Source: Photobacterium damselae (GTDB taxonomy: Bacteria; Pseudomonadota; Gammaproteobacteria; Enterobacterales; Vibrionaceae). From it: 64,000 bases of DNA. A program made the translations under genes and the position numbers. The stretch is from NCBI RefSeq assembly GCF_003026815.1, contig NZ_PYOG01000010.1, positions 62,001 through 126,000 on the forward strand. The letters run 5' to 3'. Each line of letters starts with the position of its first letter. Position 1 is the first letter of the stretch. A model generated the notes under the pieces. The model was not told where the DNA came from and did not search any database. It saw only the letters and a program-made list of their open reading frames with translations. Below, piece after piece: positions 53,696 to 62,341 of the stretch.

Positions 53696-55060
53696 ATGAA
53701 AACGTTAATAAAATTGGCCGTTCCACTCATTATCTCCCAACTTATCGCGCAAATGCTGATCTTCACCGATGTATGGATGATGGCAAAACTCAGTATTGTC
53801 GCTATTGCTGGTGGTGGTTTAGGGGCAGCGGTTTATTCTTTTGTATTTATTATTGCCAGCAGTACTGTTGGCTGCGTTGCAAACTTAATTGCGATTGCGT
53901 ACGGAAAGCAACTACGTCAACCCGAAAAAGGGGAACACGATGTACGTTTAGCCCTTAAAGGCGGGATTTTACTTGCCGTATTGCTCACGCTTTCTTTACA
54001 ACCGCTTTTTTATCTAATGAAAGGATGGCTCCTTAAGGCTGGGCAAGATCCAGAAGCCGTCGATTTAGCGATCACTTATTTGCATGCAATGAAGTGGTCA
54101 ATGTTACCAACGTTAATCTTGTTGGTGCTTAGAAGTCTTGTTAGCGCCTTTAGTGAGACACGATCTATTATGGTGATGTCGCTCATTACCGTTATTCTCA
54201 ATGTTCCACTTAGTTATCTATTGGCTTTTACACTTAAGATGGGCATTGCAGGATTGGGATATGGGACTTCTCTAGCAGCCTTCATTGTTATGATTGGCTA
54301 CGGATATTGGGTATTTTCTCGCCCAAAGTATCGCCGTTATATGCCATTTCGTGACTTTCATGAATATCGTTTAGGTATTATGAAGCCACTGATGGTACTG
54401 GGTATTCCGATTATGATTGCTACCATGTTAGAGCATGCTCTATTTTCTGGTGCCGCACTTCTAGCAGGAACATTAGGCGCAGTATCGTTAGCGATTCATC
54501 AGATTGCTATGCAGTGTTTAAATTTTTCGTGGAACCTCGCTTTTGGTTTGTCACAAGCGGCTTCAATTTTAGTCAGTCAGCACTTTGGTAAAGATGAACC
54601 CGATATGGTACGTCAATATGCCAAGTTAGGACTAGGGCTTGTTACAGCGACGAGTGCCGTGATAGGTATTTTGTTAAGTATTTGGCCTGAGTTTTTAACT
54701 CACGTATTTAGTATTGAAGGCGATGCTTTGGCAGAACAATTGGTTGCTCAACTACCAGGTGTGATGATCATGGTTGCTCTTTGCTTTGTTGTAGATGCAT
54801 GGCAATTATCAGCCATTAGTATTTTGCGAGGTATGAAAGTGGTTGTGGGACCTACAATTTCGACAGTGATTGGCTATTGGTTTGTGGGTCTTCCCGCGGC
54901 TTATCTTTTGATGAAGTGGGCCGGGCTTGAAGGTATTTGGGGTGGGCTTGCCATTGGACTGGCTGCCACAGGGGTTATGTTAGTGGTGCTCTTGTTTAAG
55001 AATTTATCTGCCTTTGAAAAATCGGTCGCAGAGAAGGCAATAGTGGCGGAGAAGGCATAA
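53696..55060 (+). CDS. MATE-family efflux transporter
   Basis: A 454-residue membrane protein with twelve helices in two homologous halves, as in NorM and DinF. MATE hallmarks are LIISQLIAQMLIFTDVWMMAK in helix 1, ALFSGAALLAGTLGAVSLAI at the start of the second half, and NFSWNLAFGLSQAASILVSQ. It exports cationic drugs or metabolites using Na+ or H+. It starts with ATG and ends in a strong terminator. Monocistronic. Confidence 0.93.
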   Translation: MKTLIKLAVPLIISQLIAQMLIFTDVWMMAKLSIVAIAGGGLGAAVYSFVFIIASSTVGCVANLIAIAYGKQLRQPEKGEHDVRLALKGGILLAVLLTLSLQPLFYLMKGWLLKAGQDPEAVDLAITYLHAMKWSMLPTLILLVLRSLVSAFSETRSIMVMSLITVILNVPLSYLLAFTLKMGIAGLGYGTSLAAFIVMIGYGYWVFSRPKYRRYMPFRDFHEYRLGIMKPLMVLGIPIMIATMLEHALFSGAALLAGTLGAVSLAIHQIAMQCLNFSWNLAFGLSQAASILVSQHFGKDEPDMVRQYAKLGLGLVTATSAVIGILLSIWPEFLTHVFSIEGDALAEQLVAQLPGVMIMVALCFVVDAWQLSAISILRGMKVVVGPTISTVIGYWFVGLPAAYLLMKWAGLEGIWGGLAIGLAATGVMLVVLLFKNLSAFEKSVAEKAIVAEKA

Positions 55061-55090
55061 AGGGCAGTGACTTAACGCTACAGAATAGAT

Positions 55091-55120
55091 AAAGCCAGAT
55101 CATTGGATCTGGCTTTTTAT
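55091..55120. terminator. bidirectional terminator
   Basis: AAAGCCAGATC (55091-55101) pairs with GATCTGGCTTT (55106-55116) between the MATE gene and the convergent SPOR gene. It resembles the terminator after the helicase gene. Confidence 0.9.
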
Positions 55121-55148
55121 TCTGGTCTATAAAATATAACCAGTATGA

Positions 55149-55691
55149 TTAACGCATACGAACTACGTTAGTTTCTTTATCTGCTTGAACATTGGCAAAG
55201 CTACGAATAAATGGGCCTTGCGCTTGTACTTGAGATGGTAGGTAACCAATAGCTTGGCGAGCTGCTTCACGGCTTGGGTAGTCACCCATAATCACGACAA
55301 ACCAGCTTTGACCATCTACACGGTTCCAGTTAACCCATACAGGCTCATTGGTTGGTAGTAGGCTAATGTAGTTGTGTAGATCGCTTTCACGCTTAAGTGC
55401 TAGAACCTGAACAGTGTAATGGCTTGGATCAAAAGAGCCATATGCCTCGTCAGAAGATACAGAATTATCTTCGGTAATCGCTGGTTCTTCAGTTACGGTA
55501 TTATCAGTCGTTTGATCGTTGTAATCCGTTTCAGGAGCTGTTGTTTCAGGTTGCTGACACTGGAAATTCTCACCATTAATTTTTGATGGCATTAGGTAAC
55601 CAGTATCACATGGGTTATCTGCAGAAGAACAGCCTGCAAGAAGGATAGATGCAAGAAGAGCAGGGACTGTCTTACGAGAAAGCAATTTCAT
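55149..55691 (-). CDS. SPOR-domain lipoprotein
   Basis: A 180-residue protein with a lipoprotein leader (lipobox LAGC, Cys21). A low-complexity Thr/Glu/Asp linker (about 55-80) precedes a C-terminal SPOR domain: HYTVQVLALKRESDLHNYIS, then VWVNWNRVDGQSWFVVIMGDYPSREAARQAIGYLP. SPOR domains bind denuded glycan strands of septal peptidoglycan. The protein is therefore an outer- or inner-membrane lipoprotein recruited to the division site, similar in design to RlpA/DamX relatives. It starts at ATG and is monocistronic. Confidence 0.9.
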   Translation of the reverse strand: MKLLSRKTVPALLASILLAGCSSADNPCDTGYLMPSKINGENFQCQQPETTAPETDYNDQTTDNTVTEEPAITEDNSVSSDEAYGSFDPSHYTVQVLALKRESDLHNYISLLPTNEPVWVNWNRVDGQSWFVVIMGDYPSREAARQAIGYLPSQVQAQGPFIRSFANVQADKETNVVRMR

Positions 55692-55937
55692 TGTTATGAT
55701 TCTCCATTAATGTATTCGGATAGAGATATCGCAGTTAGGTGGTAGCTCTATACCGAAAATCCCCTGCAATATTTTTCTGTATATTATTGTAAACAAATTA
55801 GACAAAACATTGACGTATTTCTCATAGTTAGGTGAATTGATTGCTGTTTTTTTAGACGTAATTAACTTGGCTCTGATATTAGAATTTTGCTTTGCTTAAT
55901 ATTTATTCGAATAAATGTAGTGATCACGAAACTAAGA

Positions 55938-55970
55938 TGACGCAAATCGCTATTTTCACTTATACTGTAT
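55938..55970 (+). promoter_or_regulatory. umuDC promoter
   Basis: A -10 box TATACT at 55961-55966 overlaps the LexA box. A -35-like TGACGC stands 17 bases upstream at 55938-55943. The transcript would start about a dozen bases before the GTG proposed for umuD. Confidence 0.5.
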
Positions 55971-55980
55971 AAATACACAG
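55965..55980. promoter_or_regulatory. LexA/SOS box
   Basis: CTGTATAAATACACAG matches the SOS consensus CTG(T)-N8-ACAG exactly, flanked by TA on both sides. It overlaps the -10 region of umuDC, so LexA would block transcription until DNA damage. Confidence 0.92.
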
Positions 55981-55984
55981 TATT

Positions 55985-56380
55985 GTGAGCGAATGTCTGT
56001 TGAAAGTAATTTTGTATACTGAATCTGTCTCCTGTGGATTTCCATCTCCAGCAGAAGGTCATCAAGAAACCTTAGAGTTAGAGGATTATTTAATTCGTCA
56101 TCCTAATGCGACGTTTTTTCTACGAGCTTGTGGTGAGTCGATGGTTGGTGCTGGGATCTATGATGGTGATTTACTGGTGGTTGATCGTGCCGAAGAGATC
56201 AAACCTGGTCGTATTGTTATCGCCCGTATTTATGATGAATTCACCTGTAAACGGCTGGTTCGTTACGATGAATCGTGGTGGTTACAGCCAGAGAACCCAA
56301 CCCTGCAAGCTTTTCCTATGCCAGAAGATTCAGAGATTTTCGGTGTAGTGACTCGCAATATTCATAATTTACTTAATTAG
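55985..56380 (+). CDS. umuD: UmuD translesion polymerase subunit
   Basis: A 131-residue LexA/S24-family protein. Autocleavage is expected at Cys17-Gly18 in SCGFPSP, with the nucleophile Ser52 in CGESMVG and general-base Lys89 in FTCKRL. RecA-stimulated cleavage gives UmuD', which joins UmuC to form polymerase V. The start is uncertain: GTG at 55985 and TTG at 56000 are both in frame, and neither has a visible ribosome-binding site. The N-terminus is shorter than in E. coli UmuD (139 residues). It is directly behind the SOS box and in an operon with umuC. Confidence 0.92.
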   Translation: MSECLLKVILYTESVSCGFPSPAEGHQETLELEDYLIRHPNATFFLRACGESMVGAGIYDGDLLVVDRAEEIKPGRIVIARIYDEFTCKRLVRYDESWWLQPENPTLQAFPMPEDSEIFGVVTRNIHNLLN

Positions 56381-56383
56381 CCT

Positions 56384-57688
56384 ATGGCATCGTCAATGAT
56401 TACTCGTTCTAAAGAAGTATGGGCTTTAGTCGATGCGAAAAATTTTTATTGTTCCTGTGAGCAACTATTTGATCCCTCATTAGTCGGAAAGCCATTAGTG
56501 GTGCTATCAAATAATGATGGATGTTGTGTCGCTATTTCCCAGCAAGCTAAAGCCCTTGGCATAGTACGAGGTGTGCCATGGTTTAAAATTCAACGTGAAG
56601 CTATTCAGCAAGGGGTGCAAGTTCGCAGTTCGAATTACACCTTATATGCTGATATGAGTCGTCGCTTTATTGAGGAACTCTCCCGTTTTTCACCACATGT
56701 GGAGCAATATTCTATTGATGAGGCATTTATTCGATTAGACGGTTTTCAACTTAATGAACTCGCCGATTATGGAAGAGAAATTCGAACAACCATTTTAAAG
56801 AATATTGGTTTACCCGTTCGAGTAGGTATCGGTGCTACCCCTACATTAGCTAAATTGGGCAATCACGCAGCGAAAGTCTATGAAAAACAGGTTCGAGGTG
56901 TAATTCAAATCGATACTGAGCATCGACGTCAGTGGCTACTTGAAAGAACACCAATACAAGATATTTGGGGGATTGGAGCTAAAACGGCAACCCGATTAAG
57001 AACTGCAGGTATTCAAAATGGTTGGCAATTAGCGCAACAGGACTCAATTGATATTCGACGGTTATGGAATGTGACGTTAGCGAGAACCGTTTTAGAATTA
57101 CAACAAATCAGCTGTATAAGTCCTGGTGATGTAGAAGAAAAACGCAAACAGATTTTATCAAGCCGAACCTTTGGTCAGGGCATCAACCAACTGGATGAAC
57201 TCAATGCAGCTCTAGCGTTTCACTGCCAAAGGGCGGGGGAAAAACTGCGTAAACAACAGAGTCAAACTGGTGTTGTTGGTGTGTTTTTACGTACTAATAA
57301 ACATAAGAGTTTACCGCAACATCATCGTAGTGCGGTTATGCCTTTGATCAGTGCTACACAAGATACTTATCGTATTTTAGAGGTAGCCCAAGCACTATTA
57401 AATGAGATCTATCGCGGTGGATATGAGTATTACAAAGTTGGTGTTATTTTAGAGCAGCTTACAGATGTGACAGATGATGCGATTCAGTTAGATATGTTTG
57501 ACAGCTCCGCTCTTTATGAATCAAAACGACGAGAACTGATGGCTGTGGCCGATAGGGTAAATGCGCGTTATAAGAATGGGATTAAGCCCGCTTCAATTAT
57601 TAGCTCAACCAACTGGCATATGCGTCAGGCTCATCGTTCAAATCGTTGGACCACACGGCTTGATGAGTTACCTATAGCGCGTTGTTAA
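56384..57688 (+). CDS. umuC: DNA polymerase V catalytic subunit UmuC
   Basis: A 434-residue Y-family polymerase. The palm has LVDAKNFYCSCEQLFDPSL with the first catalytic Asp and YSIDEAFIRLD with the second acidic pair; FFVVLSNND-like LVVLSNNDGCCVA follows the first. The helix-hairpin-helix region (WGIGAKTATRLRTAG) and little finger domain (from about 245) are complete, with length near E. coli UmuC (422). It starts three bases after umuD. Together they carry out error-prone synthesis past damage. The identification is firm. Confidence 0.95.
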   Translation: MASSMITRSKEVWALVDAKNFYCSCEQLFDPSLVGKPLVVLSNNDGCCVAISQQAKALGIVRGVPWFKIQREAIQQGVQVRSSNYTLYADMSRRFIEELSRFSPHVEQYSIDEAFIRLDGFQLNELADYGREIRTTILKNIGLPVRVGIGATPTLAKLGNHAAKVYEKQVRGVIQIDTEHRRQWLLERTPIQDIWGIGAKTATRLRTAGIQNGWQLAQQDSIDIRRLWNVTLARTVLELQQISCISPGDVEEKRKQILSSRTFGQGINQLDELNAALAFHCQRAGEKLRKQQSQTGVVGVFLRTNKHKSLPQHHRSAVMPLISATQDTYRILEVAQALLNEIYRGGYEYYKVGVILEQLTDVTDDAIQLDMFDSSALYESKRRELMAVADRVNARYKNGIKPASIISSTNWHMRQAHRSNRWTTRLDELPIARC

Positions 57689-57803
57689 TTTTATCTAATA
57701 TATATAGTTTTTTTCTATGTATTAGATAAAAAGGATCTTGGTCAATTAGCATAAATTTCGCCATTCTTTAGAACAGAACATAATAAAACAGGATATCTAA
57801 GGA

Positions 57804-57953
57804 ATGGAAAAATCTAAAGATAGTCGCAAGTTACTCATTATATCGGCTCTACTTTTAGTTACCGTGTCACTATTCGTAAAAGGGCTAACTGGCGCGTTAT
57901 TGGATCTTATCGCTTTTACTTTGATTTTATTTGCGGTTTATCGCCTTCGTTAA
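57804..57953 (+). CDS. 49-residue membrane peptide
   Basis: A small gene. ATG at 57804 gives MEKSKDSRKLLIISALLLVT, then VSLFVKGLTG and a second hydrophobic helix ALLDLIAFTLILFAVYRLR. The two helices and a charged N-terminus fit a small inner-membrane protein. AAGGA is directly before the ATG, closer than ideal, with GGATAT further upstream. Confidence is moderate because the ribosome-binding site is weak. Confidence 0.5.
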   Translation: MEKSKDSRKLLIISALLLVTVSLFVKGLTGALLDLIAFTLILFAVYRLR

Positions 57954-57993
57954 CCATTAGTAACGTACATTTTATCTGACCAAGTATAAATCA

Positions 57994-58788
57994 TTACATC
58001 GGGTGAAGCGTTTTTTGGTATTGCTTAGGGGATAGACCAAACTGTTTTTGAAAACGTTGGGTAAAACGCACTTCCGATTGATAGCCGCATTGTTGTGCTA
58101 GTTCTAATACCGTCTGAGACTTTTCTTGTAACAACGATAATGCGTGTCCCATTCTGACTTGAGCAAGTACCTCTCTAAACTGAGTCGATTCATCATTCAA
58201 ACGGCGCATTAAAGTCGCTTTACTCAACCCAAACTGTTGGCAAACTTGTTCAATCGTATAGTTCTGGCTTGGGTCTTGGCTGAAAAACTGAGTTAACTTT
58301 TCGGTCCAACTGATCTCTTGTGGTGCATACAAGAGATGTAATTGTCCTTTTTCTGCAAGATATTGATATAGCCCATTCACCAATTGCTGTTGTATCGCTT
58401 GGCTTAACTCTTTAGGCATCGAAAGCAATAGTTGCCATAGATACCGACCTTCATCATCGACAATAAATTCGGGACTATCGAGATGATTAGATACCGTGTC
58501 AGCATTTTGCTGTGAAAGTTGGATCATTTCGGCGGTCGGTGGAATTAAAAAGCTGATTTGCGTTGAACGAAATTGAGTTTGATGTGGGTTATTAACAAAA
58601 GTAATTCGACTATGTGCTGGAATTAATAACCAGTTTTTCTTATGAAATCGAATCCAACGACCATGCCATTGAAATTGTTTTTCACCTTGTTCTACCGCCA
58701 CAATGGAGGGCAGTAGGATAGGGACATTTCGCAAGTTTTGTGCTTGCTGCCCTTGATATTGGGTGATAACGATTGCTGATGTGGCCAT
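57994..58788 (-). CDS. AraC-family transcriptional regulator
   Basis: A 264-residue regulator with an N-terminal cupin-like effector domain (to about 150) and a C-terminal double helix-turn-helix: YTIEQVCQQFGLSKATLMRR, then VLELAQQCGYQSEVRFTQRF followed by KQFGLSPKQYQK. No ligand can be inferred. The gene starts at ATG, and its neighbours give no obvious target; it may control itself or the divergent region. The family is firm. Confidence 0.88.
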   Translation of the reverse strand: MATSAIVITQYQGQQAQNLRNVPILLPSIVAVEQGEKQFQWHGRWIRFHKKNWLLIPAHSRITFVNNPHQTQFRSTQISFLIPPTAEMIQLSQQNADTVSNHLDSPEFIVDDEGRYLWQLLLSMPKELSQAIQQQLVNGLYQYLAEKGQLHLLYAPQEISWTEKLTQFFSQDPSQNYTIEQVCQQFGLSKATLMRRLNDESTQFREVLAQVRMGHALSLLQEKSQTVLELAQQCGYQSEVRFTQRFQKQFGLSPKQYQKTLHPM

Positions 58789-58886
58789 AGGCTTCCTTAC
58801 TTAACGAGCCTCTATAACAAATTTGGATTATTGTTATAAAGGCTCTTTAGATTAATGTATTTAATAATAACTGTATTTAAATACCA

Positions 58887-59366
58887 TTAACGAACGTAAG
58901 TTGTGGTGATAGTTGATTTTGCAAGTGACATACCGTGTAGCATAAAGCTAACTAGCGCACATGATGCATCATCTGGCACATCCAATTTTTCTACAGGTAG
59001 TGCCCATACAGTAAATTGGTAACGGTGCATACCATGACCTTCTGGAGGACATGCGCCACCAAAACCATTGAAACCGTAATCGTTACGCATTTCTAAACCC
59101 GCCGCTAATTTACCTGATGCGCCTTGTTCTAGCTCGGTAGTTTCCGCAGGGATATTGATAACTTGCCAGTGCCAGAAACCACAACCTGTAGGAGCATCTG
59201 GATCAAAACAGGTTACAGCAAAGCTTTTAGTACCTTCTGGCGCATTTTCCCAAGCTAATTGAGGTGAAATGTTATCACCATCATGACCAAATCCATTAAA
59301 GGCAAATTGTTTGTCTTTTAGTTGGCCTTCAAAGATATCGTTACTGGTTAGTGTAAAATTAGACAT
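58887..59366 (-). CDS. YbhB/YbcL-type PEBP-family protein
   Basis: A 159-residue phosphatidylethanolamine-binding-protein relative. The ligand-site motifs are FDPDAPTGCGFWHWQVINIP and GGACPPEGHGMHRYQFTVWA, which match E. coli YbhB/YbcL. There is no signal peptide, so it is cytosolic like YbhB. The ligand and role in bacteria are unclear. It starts at ATG and stands alone. Confidence 0.92.
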   Translation of the reverse strand: MSNFTLTSNDIFEGQLKDKQFAFNGFGHDGDNISPQLAWENAPEGTKSFAVTCFDPDAPTGCGFWHWQVINIPAETTELEQGASGKLAAGLEMRNDYGFNGFGGACPPEGHGMHRYQFTVWALPVEKLDVPDDASCALVSFMLHGMSLAKSTITTTYVR

Positions 59367-59549
59367 GGTGATATACCTTTTGTTGTTATCGTCTTTGTTG
59401 CTAAGAACTATACGTCTTTGCTAAATGTAGTGTAGATCTGAAAGTCTCAAAATGTCATCTAATAATCTTTATTTTGATTCTTTTTGTGATTATTTTAAGC
59501 TAGATTCAAAAGGGAGCAAAAAGTAGACGGTTAAGTTTAAGGAGTGATT

Positions 59550-60056
59550 ATGTCTTCAATACCAACAACAAAAGAGGAATTGGAAAAAGCAATTAATGAT
59601 TCTTTTTCTAAATTACTCATAGACTTAAAAGCAATACCTGAATCTGAATCGCGCCGATGCGAAATAGAGGGAAACAGCAAAGGGTGCTTCATCAGTGTTT
59701 GTGACAGTGTGGCATATCTTATTGGTTGGCAAAAATTGGTTTTAAAATGGTATTACCGAAAGAGTCAGAATCTGGCGGTTGATTTCCCTGAAACAGGGTA
59801 CAAATGGAATCAGTTGGGTCTATTAGCACAAAGTTTTTATGTAGAATATCGCGATTGGACTTATTCAGAACTGCTTTCTGAGTTTGAAAGTAATATGGAA
59901 CAGATTCTTGTTATTGTCGCATCATTATCTAATCATCAACTCTATCAAGAACCATGGTACGAAAAATGGACGTTAGGGCGAATGATTCAGTTTAATACCT
60001 CATCGCCAATGAAAAATGTCAGAACTAAGGTACGAAGATTTAAAAGAGGGATGTGA
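59550..60056 (+). CDS. ClbS/DfsB-family four-helix protein (DUF1706)
   Basis: A protein of 168 residues from the ATG at 59550 with AAGGAG just upstream; a GTG at 59544 is in frame. The pattern PTTKEELEKAINDSFSKLLI, VCDSVAYLIGWQKLVLKWY, and the C-terminal YEKWTLGRMIQFNTSSPMKN fits ClbS/DfsB. ClbS hydrolyses colibactin cyclopropane as self-protection, and DfsB is a related DinB-like four-helix protein. Whether this one acts on a toxin is unknown. Monocistronic. Confidence 0.85.
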   Translation: MSSIPTTKEELEKAINDSFSKLLIDLKAIPESESRRCEIEGNSKGCFISVCDSVAYLIGWQKLVLKWYYRKSQNLAVDFPETGYKWNQLGLLAQSFYVEYRDWTYSELLSEFESNMEQILVIVASLSNHQLYQEPWYEKWTLGRMIQFNTSSPMKNVRTKVRRFKRGM

Positions 60057-60130
60057 TCCTATTCTTTGCTTTTGGTATCCTTAGTGCTTATCGCTAAGAT
60101 CATTAGCAAAAGTATAAACATAGGTACTAC

Positions 60131-60544
60131 ATGCTCACAATCTCAAACAATGTGACGATTTCCGATTGGGAGATTGAACTTAATGCTATTCGCTCTGCGG
60201 GAAATGGTGGGCAAAACGTCAATAAAGTAGCCACAGCAATTCATCTTAGATTTGATATTAAGAAATCATCACTGCCAGCTATTTACAAAGAAAAATTACT
60301 TAAGCTATCAGACAGTCGAATTTCTTCTGATGGTGTGATCATCATTAAATCGCAGCAATATCGAACCCAACTGCAAAACAAAGAAGCTGCTCTTGAGCGA
60401 TTAAAAGAATTGATTTTATCTGCGATGGTTGTACAAAAAGCCCGCCGTCCAACTAAGCCAACCAAAAACTCCCAGCGGCGTCGTTTAGAGTCAAAAACCA
60501 AAAGGGGAACGACTAAAACGATGAGAAAGAAGGTTGATTATTAA
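60131..60544 (+). CDS. arfB: ribosome-rescue peptidyl-tRNA hydrolase ArfB
   Basis: A 137-residue protein matching E. coli ArfB (YaeJ, 140). The catalytic GGQ is at 26-28 in RSAGNGGQNVNKVATAIHLR. The C-terminal tail is highly basic (KARRPTKPTKNSQRRRLESK) and enters the mRNA channel of stalled ribosomes. It releases nascent chains from ribosomes without a stop codon. It starts at ATG and has a terminator directly after it. The identification is firm. Confidence 0.94.
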   Translation: MLTISNNVTISDWEIELNAIRSAGNGGQNVNKVATAIHLRFDIKKSSLPAIYKEKLLKLSDSRISSDGVIIIKSQQYRTQLQNKEAALERLKELILSAMVVQKARRPTKPTKNSQRRRLESKTKRGTTKTMRKKVDY

Positions 60545-60547
60545 CAA

Positions 60548-60575
60548 AAAGCCGACTCAATCTAGTCGGCTTTAA
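60548..60575. terminator. bidirectional terminator
   Basis: AAAGCCGACT (60548-60557) pairs with AGTCGGCTTT (60564-60573) between arfB and the convergent YeiH-family gene. Confidence 0.88.
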
Positions 60576-60596
60576 CCTATGCAACGATTAAATAGC

Positions 60597-61547
60597 TTAC
60601 ACCATAGTCGCTTCAATATAAGCCAATGACGCTCCACCGATAGCAAGCCATAATATGACACCTAATAAAAGTGGTTTCGCTCCCGCATTACGTAGTTTAT
60701 TGATAGTAATACCAGAGCCAATCAAGAACAAACACATGACCAATAGACGTTTTGAAAACGCAAAGATCATATCGTAAGCGGGTTGTAGGCTTGGAACAAA
60801 ATGAGCAAAGACAATCGCTAGGCAGTAAAAGGCGATAAAGAAAGGTACTGAAATCTTCTTGCTATTGCCTTTAAACAGTAACGCACTGATGAAGGCTACT
60901 GGGATAATCCATAACGCACGAGCCAATTTTAAGGTCGTAGCCGTTTTAAGTGCTTCATCACCATAAGACCCCGCAGCACCCACCACCGATGATGTATCAT
61001 GAATAGCAATTGCAGCCCAGGTACCAAACGCGTGCTGGCTCATATCCAATAAATGGCCAATAACAGGGAAGATAAAGAGGGCAATCGCATTTAATACAAA
61101 GACAGTTGCCAACGCGAGAGATATTTCATCGTCTTTTGCATTAATTGCCGGTGCTACTGCAGCGATTGCACTTCCGCCACAGATTGCCGTACCCGATGCA
61201 ATTAGATGACCTGTTTTCTTATCTAACCCCATGAGTCGAGTGACAACCCAACCTAAAATTAAGGTAAAGAAGATAGAGCAGACAATTAGACCTAAACCTT
61301 GTTTGCTTGCTTCGATTGCTTCATTTAAGTGAATACCAAAGCCCAAACCGATGATGGAGTAAGACAGTAATTTTTTAGTGGCTGCTGCAATATTAAACTG
61401 AGAGGGAACCAGACCAAGACTTGCTAAACTAAAGCCAAGAATCAGCGCGATTGGAGAGCTAACAAAAGGAAGTAAACAAAAGAGAGCAGCAATAAAGAAC
61501 AGCGCGTCTGACGGTTGCAGTCGGGCAAAGATTTTTTTAAATGACAT
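60597..61547 (-). CDS. YeiH-family putative sulfate exporter
   Basis: A protein of about 316 residues from the ATG at 61547, chosen because the upstream frame to 61604 is unlike the family N-terminus. It has about ten membrane helices. The pattern [20 protein letters not shown], followed by [15 protein letters not shown] and [15 protein letters not shown], is typical of the YeiH/UPF0324 family; [18 protein letters not shown] closes it. The family is annotated as putative sulfate or sulfonate exporters, but the direction and substrate are not settled. It is monocistronic. Confidence 0.87.
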   Translation of the reverse strand: MSFKKIFARLQPSDALFFIAALFCLLPFVSSPIALILGFSLASLGLVPSQFNIAAATKKLLSYSIIGLGFGIHLNEAIEASKQGLGLIVCSIFFTLILGWVVTRLMGLDKKTGHLIASGTAICGGSAIAAVAPAINAKDDEISLALATVFVLNAIALFIFPVIGHLLDMSQHAFGTWAAIAIHDTSSVVGAAGSYGDEALKTATTLKLARALWIIPVAFISALLFKGNSKKISVPFFIAFYCLAIVFAHFVPSLQPAYDMIFAFSKRLLVMCLFLIGSGITINKLRNAGAKPLLLGVILWLAIGGASLAYIEATMV

Positions 61548-61709
61548 AGAATGAATAATGGCGATATAAATAGTGTGGTTATAGTCAAACCAGTATATCG
61601 ACATTCAAGCATATCATTGAGTTTAAAGTTCTGAGAGAGGGGTTAAGAAATATTTAACCCCCAATTGGTAAATTTGAACAATCTATTACCTTTGATCTAT
61701 TAGCCGGTG

Positions 61710-62033
61710 TTATTTCTTCACCCATTGCCCAGTAGTAGATTGATAATATTGACCACGGGGAGTTTTACTCACAGCTTTCTTGTAAGCCAAACGTGCGACT
61801 TCATTGACAGATAAACCATGGGAAGAGCCAATGCTTTGATATTTGCTTTTACGCTGTTGGTTGACTTGCTGAACAAGACGCTTGACCTCTGCTGAAGGAG
61901 ACCCTGTTACAATAGCGATATAGCCATTATTTGCTTCGCCGACTAAGCCTTGTGATTTTGCTTGCTGTAGTGAAATAGCAAAAGCATTAACTGAAAACAG
62001 CAGTGCGCAGAGGAAAAGGGTTATACGTTTCAT
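61710..62033 (-). CDS. ydbL: YdbL-family periplasmic protein
   Basis: A 107-residue protein with a signal peptide (MKRITLFLCALLFSVNAFA) and the DUF1318 pattern SLQQAKSQGLVGEANNGYIA, then LVQQVNQQRKSKYQSIGSSH and a C-terminal GQYYQSTTGQWVKK, matching E. coli YdbL. It is the last gene of the ydbH-ynbE-ydbL operon. In E. coli YdbL acts with YdbH and YnbE in envelope phospholipid transport, probably as a chaperone that keeps YnbE from over-assembling. Confidence 0.9.
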   Translation of the reverse strand: MKRITLFLCALLFSVNAFAISLQQAKSQGLVGEANNGYIAIVTGSPSAEVKRLVQQVNQQRKSKYQSIGSSHGLSVNEVARLAYKKAVSKTPRGQYYQSTTGQWVKK

Positions 62034-62050
62034 CTTGAGCTCCTAACAGA

Positions 62051-62266
62051 CTAAAAGACCGCTTCATCCTTGAAGAGATTGTCGATCTCTTTATCAACTT
62101 TAATGCGGATCTCATGTTCGATCTTCACATTAAGATTGACTTCAATTGGCTTATCAGATGTTGCCACTTGTACCGTGGGAGTACAACCGATAAGTGCAAA
62201 AGTTATGAGCACGGCAGCACCGAGTACCGTAAGTTTGTGAATCACGACAGACTGTTGCATTTCCAT
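62051..62266 (-). CDS. ynbE: YnbE-family lipoprotein
   Basis: A 71-residue lipoprotein (lipobox LIGC, Cys28) with a short mature strand-forming part (IEVNLNVKIEHEIRIKVDKE). It matches E. coli YnbE, which is an outer-membrane lipoprotein that stacks on the C-terminus of YdbH. It sits 75 bp from ydbH and 17 bp before ydbL on the same strand. ATGs at 62266 and two codons later are both possible. The identification comes from operon order and pattern. Confidence 0.88.
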   Translation of the reverse strand: MEMQQSVVIHKLTVLGAAVLITFALIGCTPTVQVATSDKPIEVNLNVKIEHEIRIKVDKEIDNLFKDEAVF

Positions 62267-62341
62267 AATCAGAGTAACCTTTTGTGTGAGTTGCTGTTTG
62301 CTAGGTTATGGTTTCCTAGTAATGGTGTATCACTGCTACAG

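Noticed and set aside
61639..61661. Hairpin GGGGTTAA / TTAACCCC between YeiH and ydbL genes
   Set aside because: No T-tract follows on either strand, so I do not call it a terminator.
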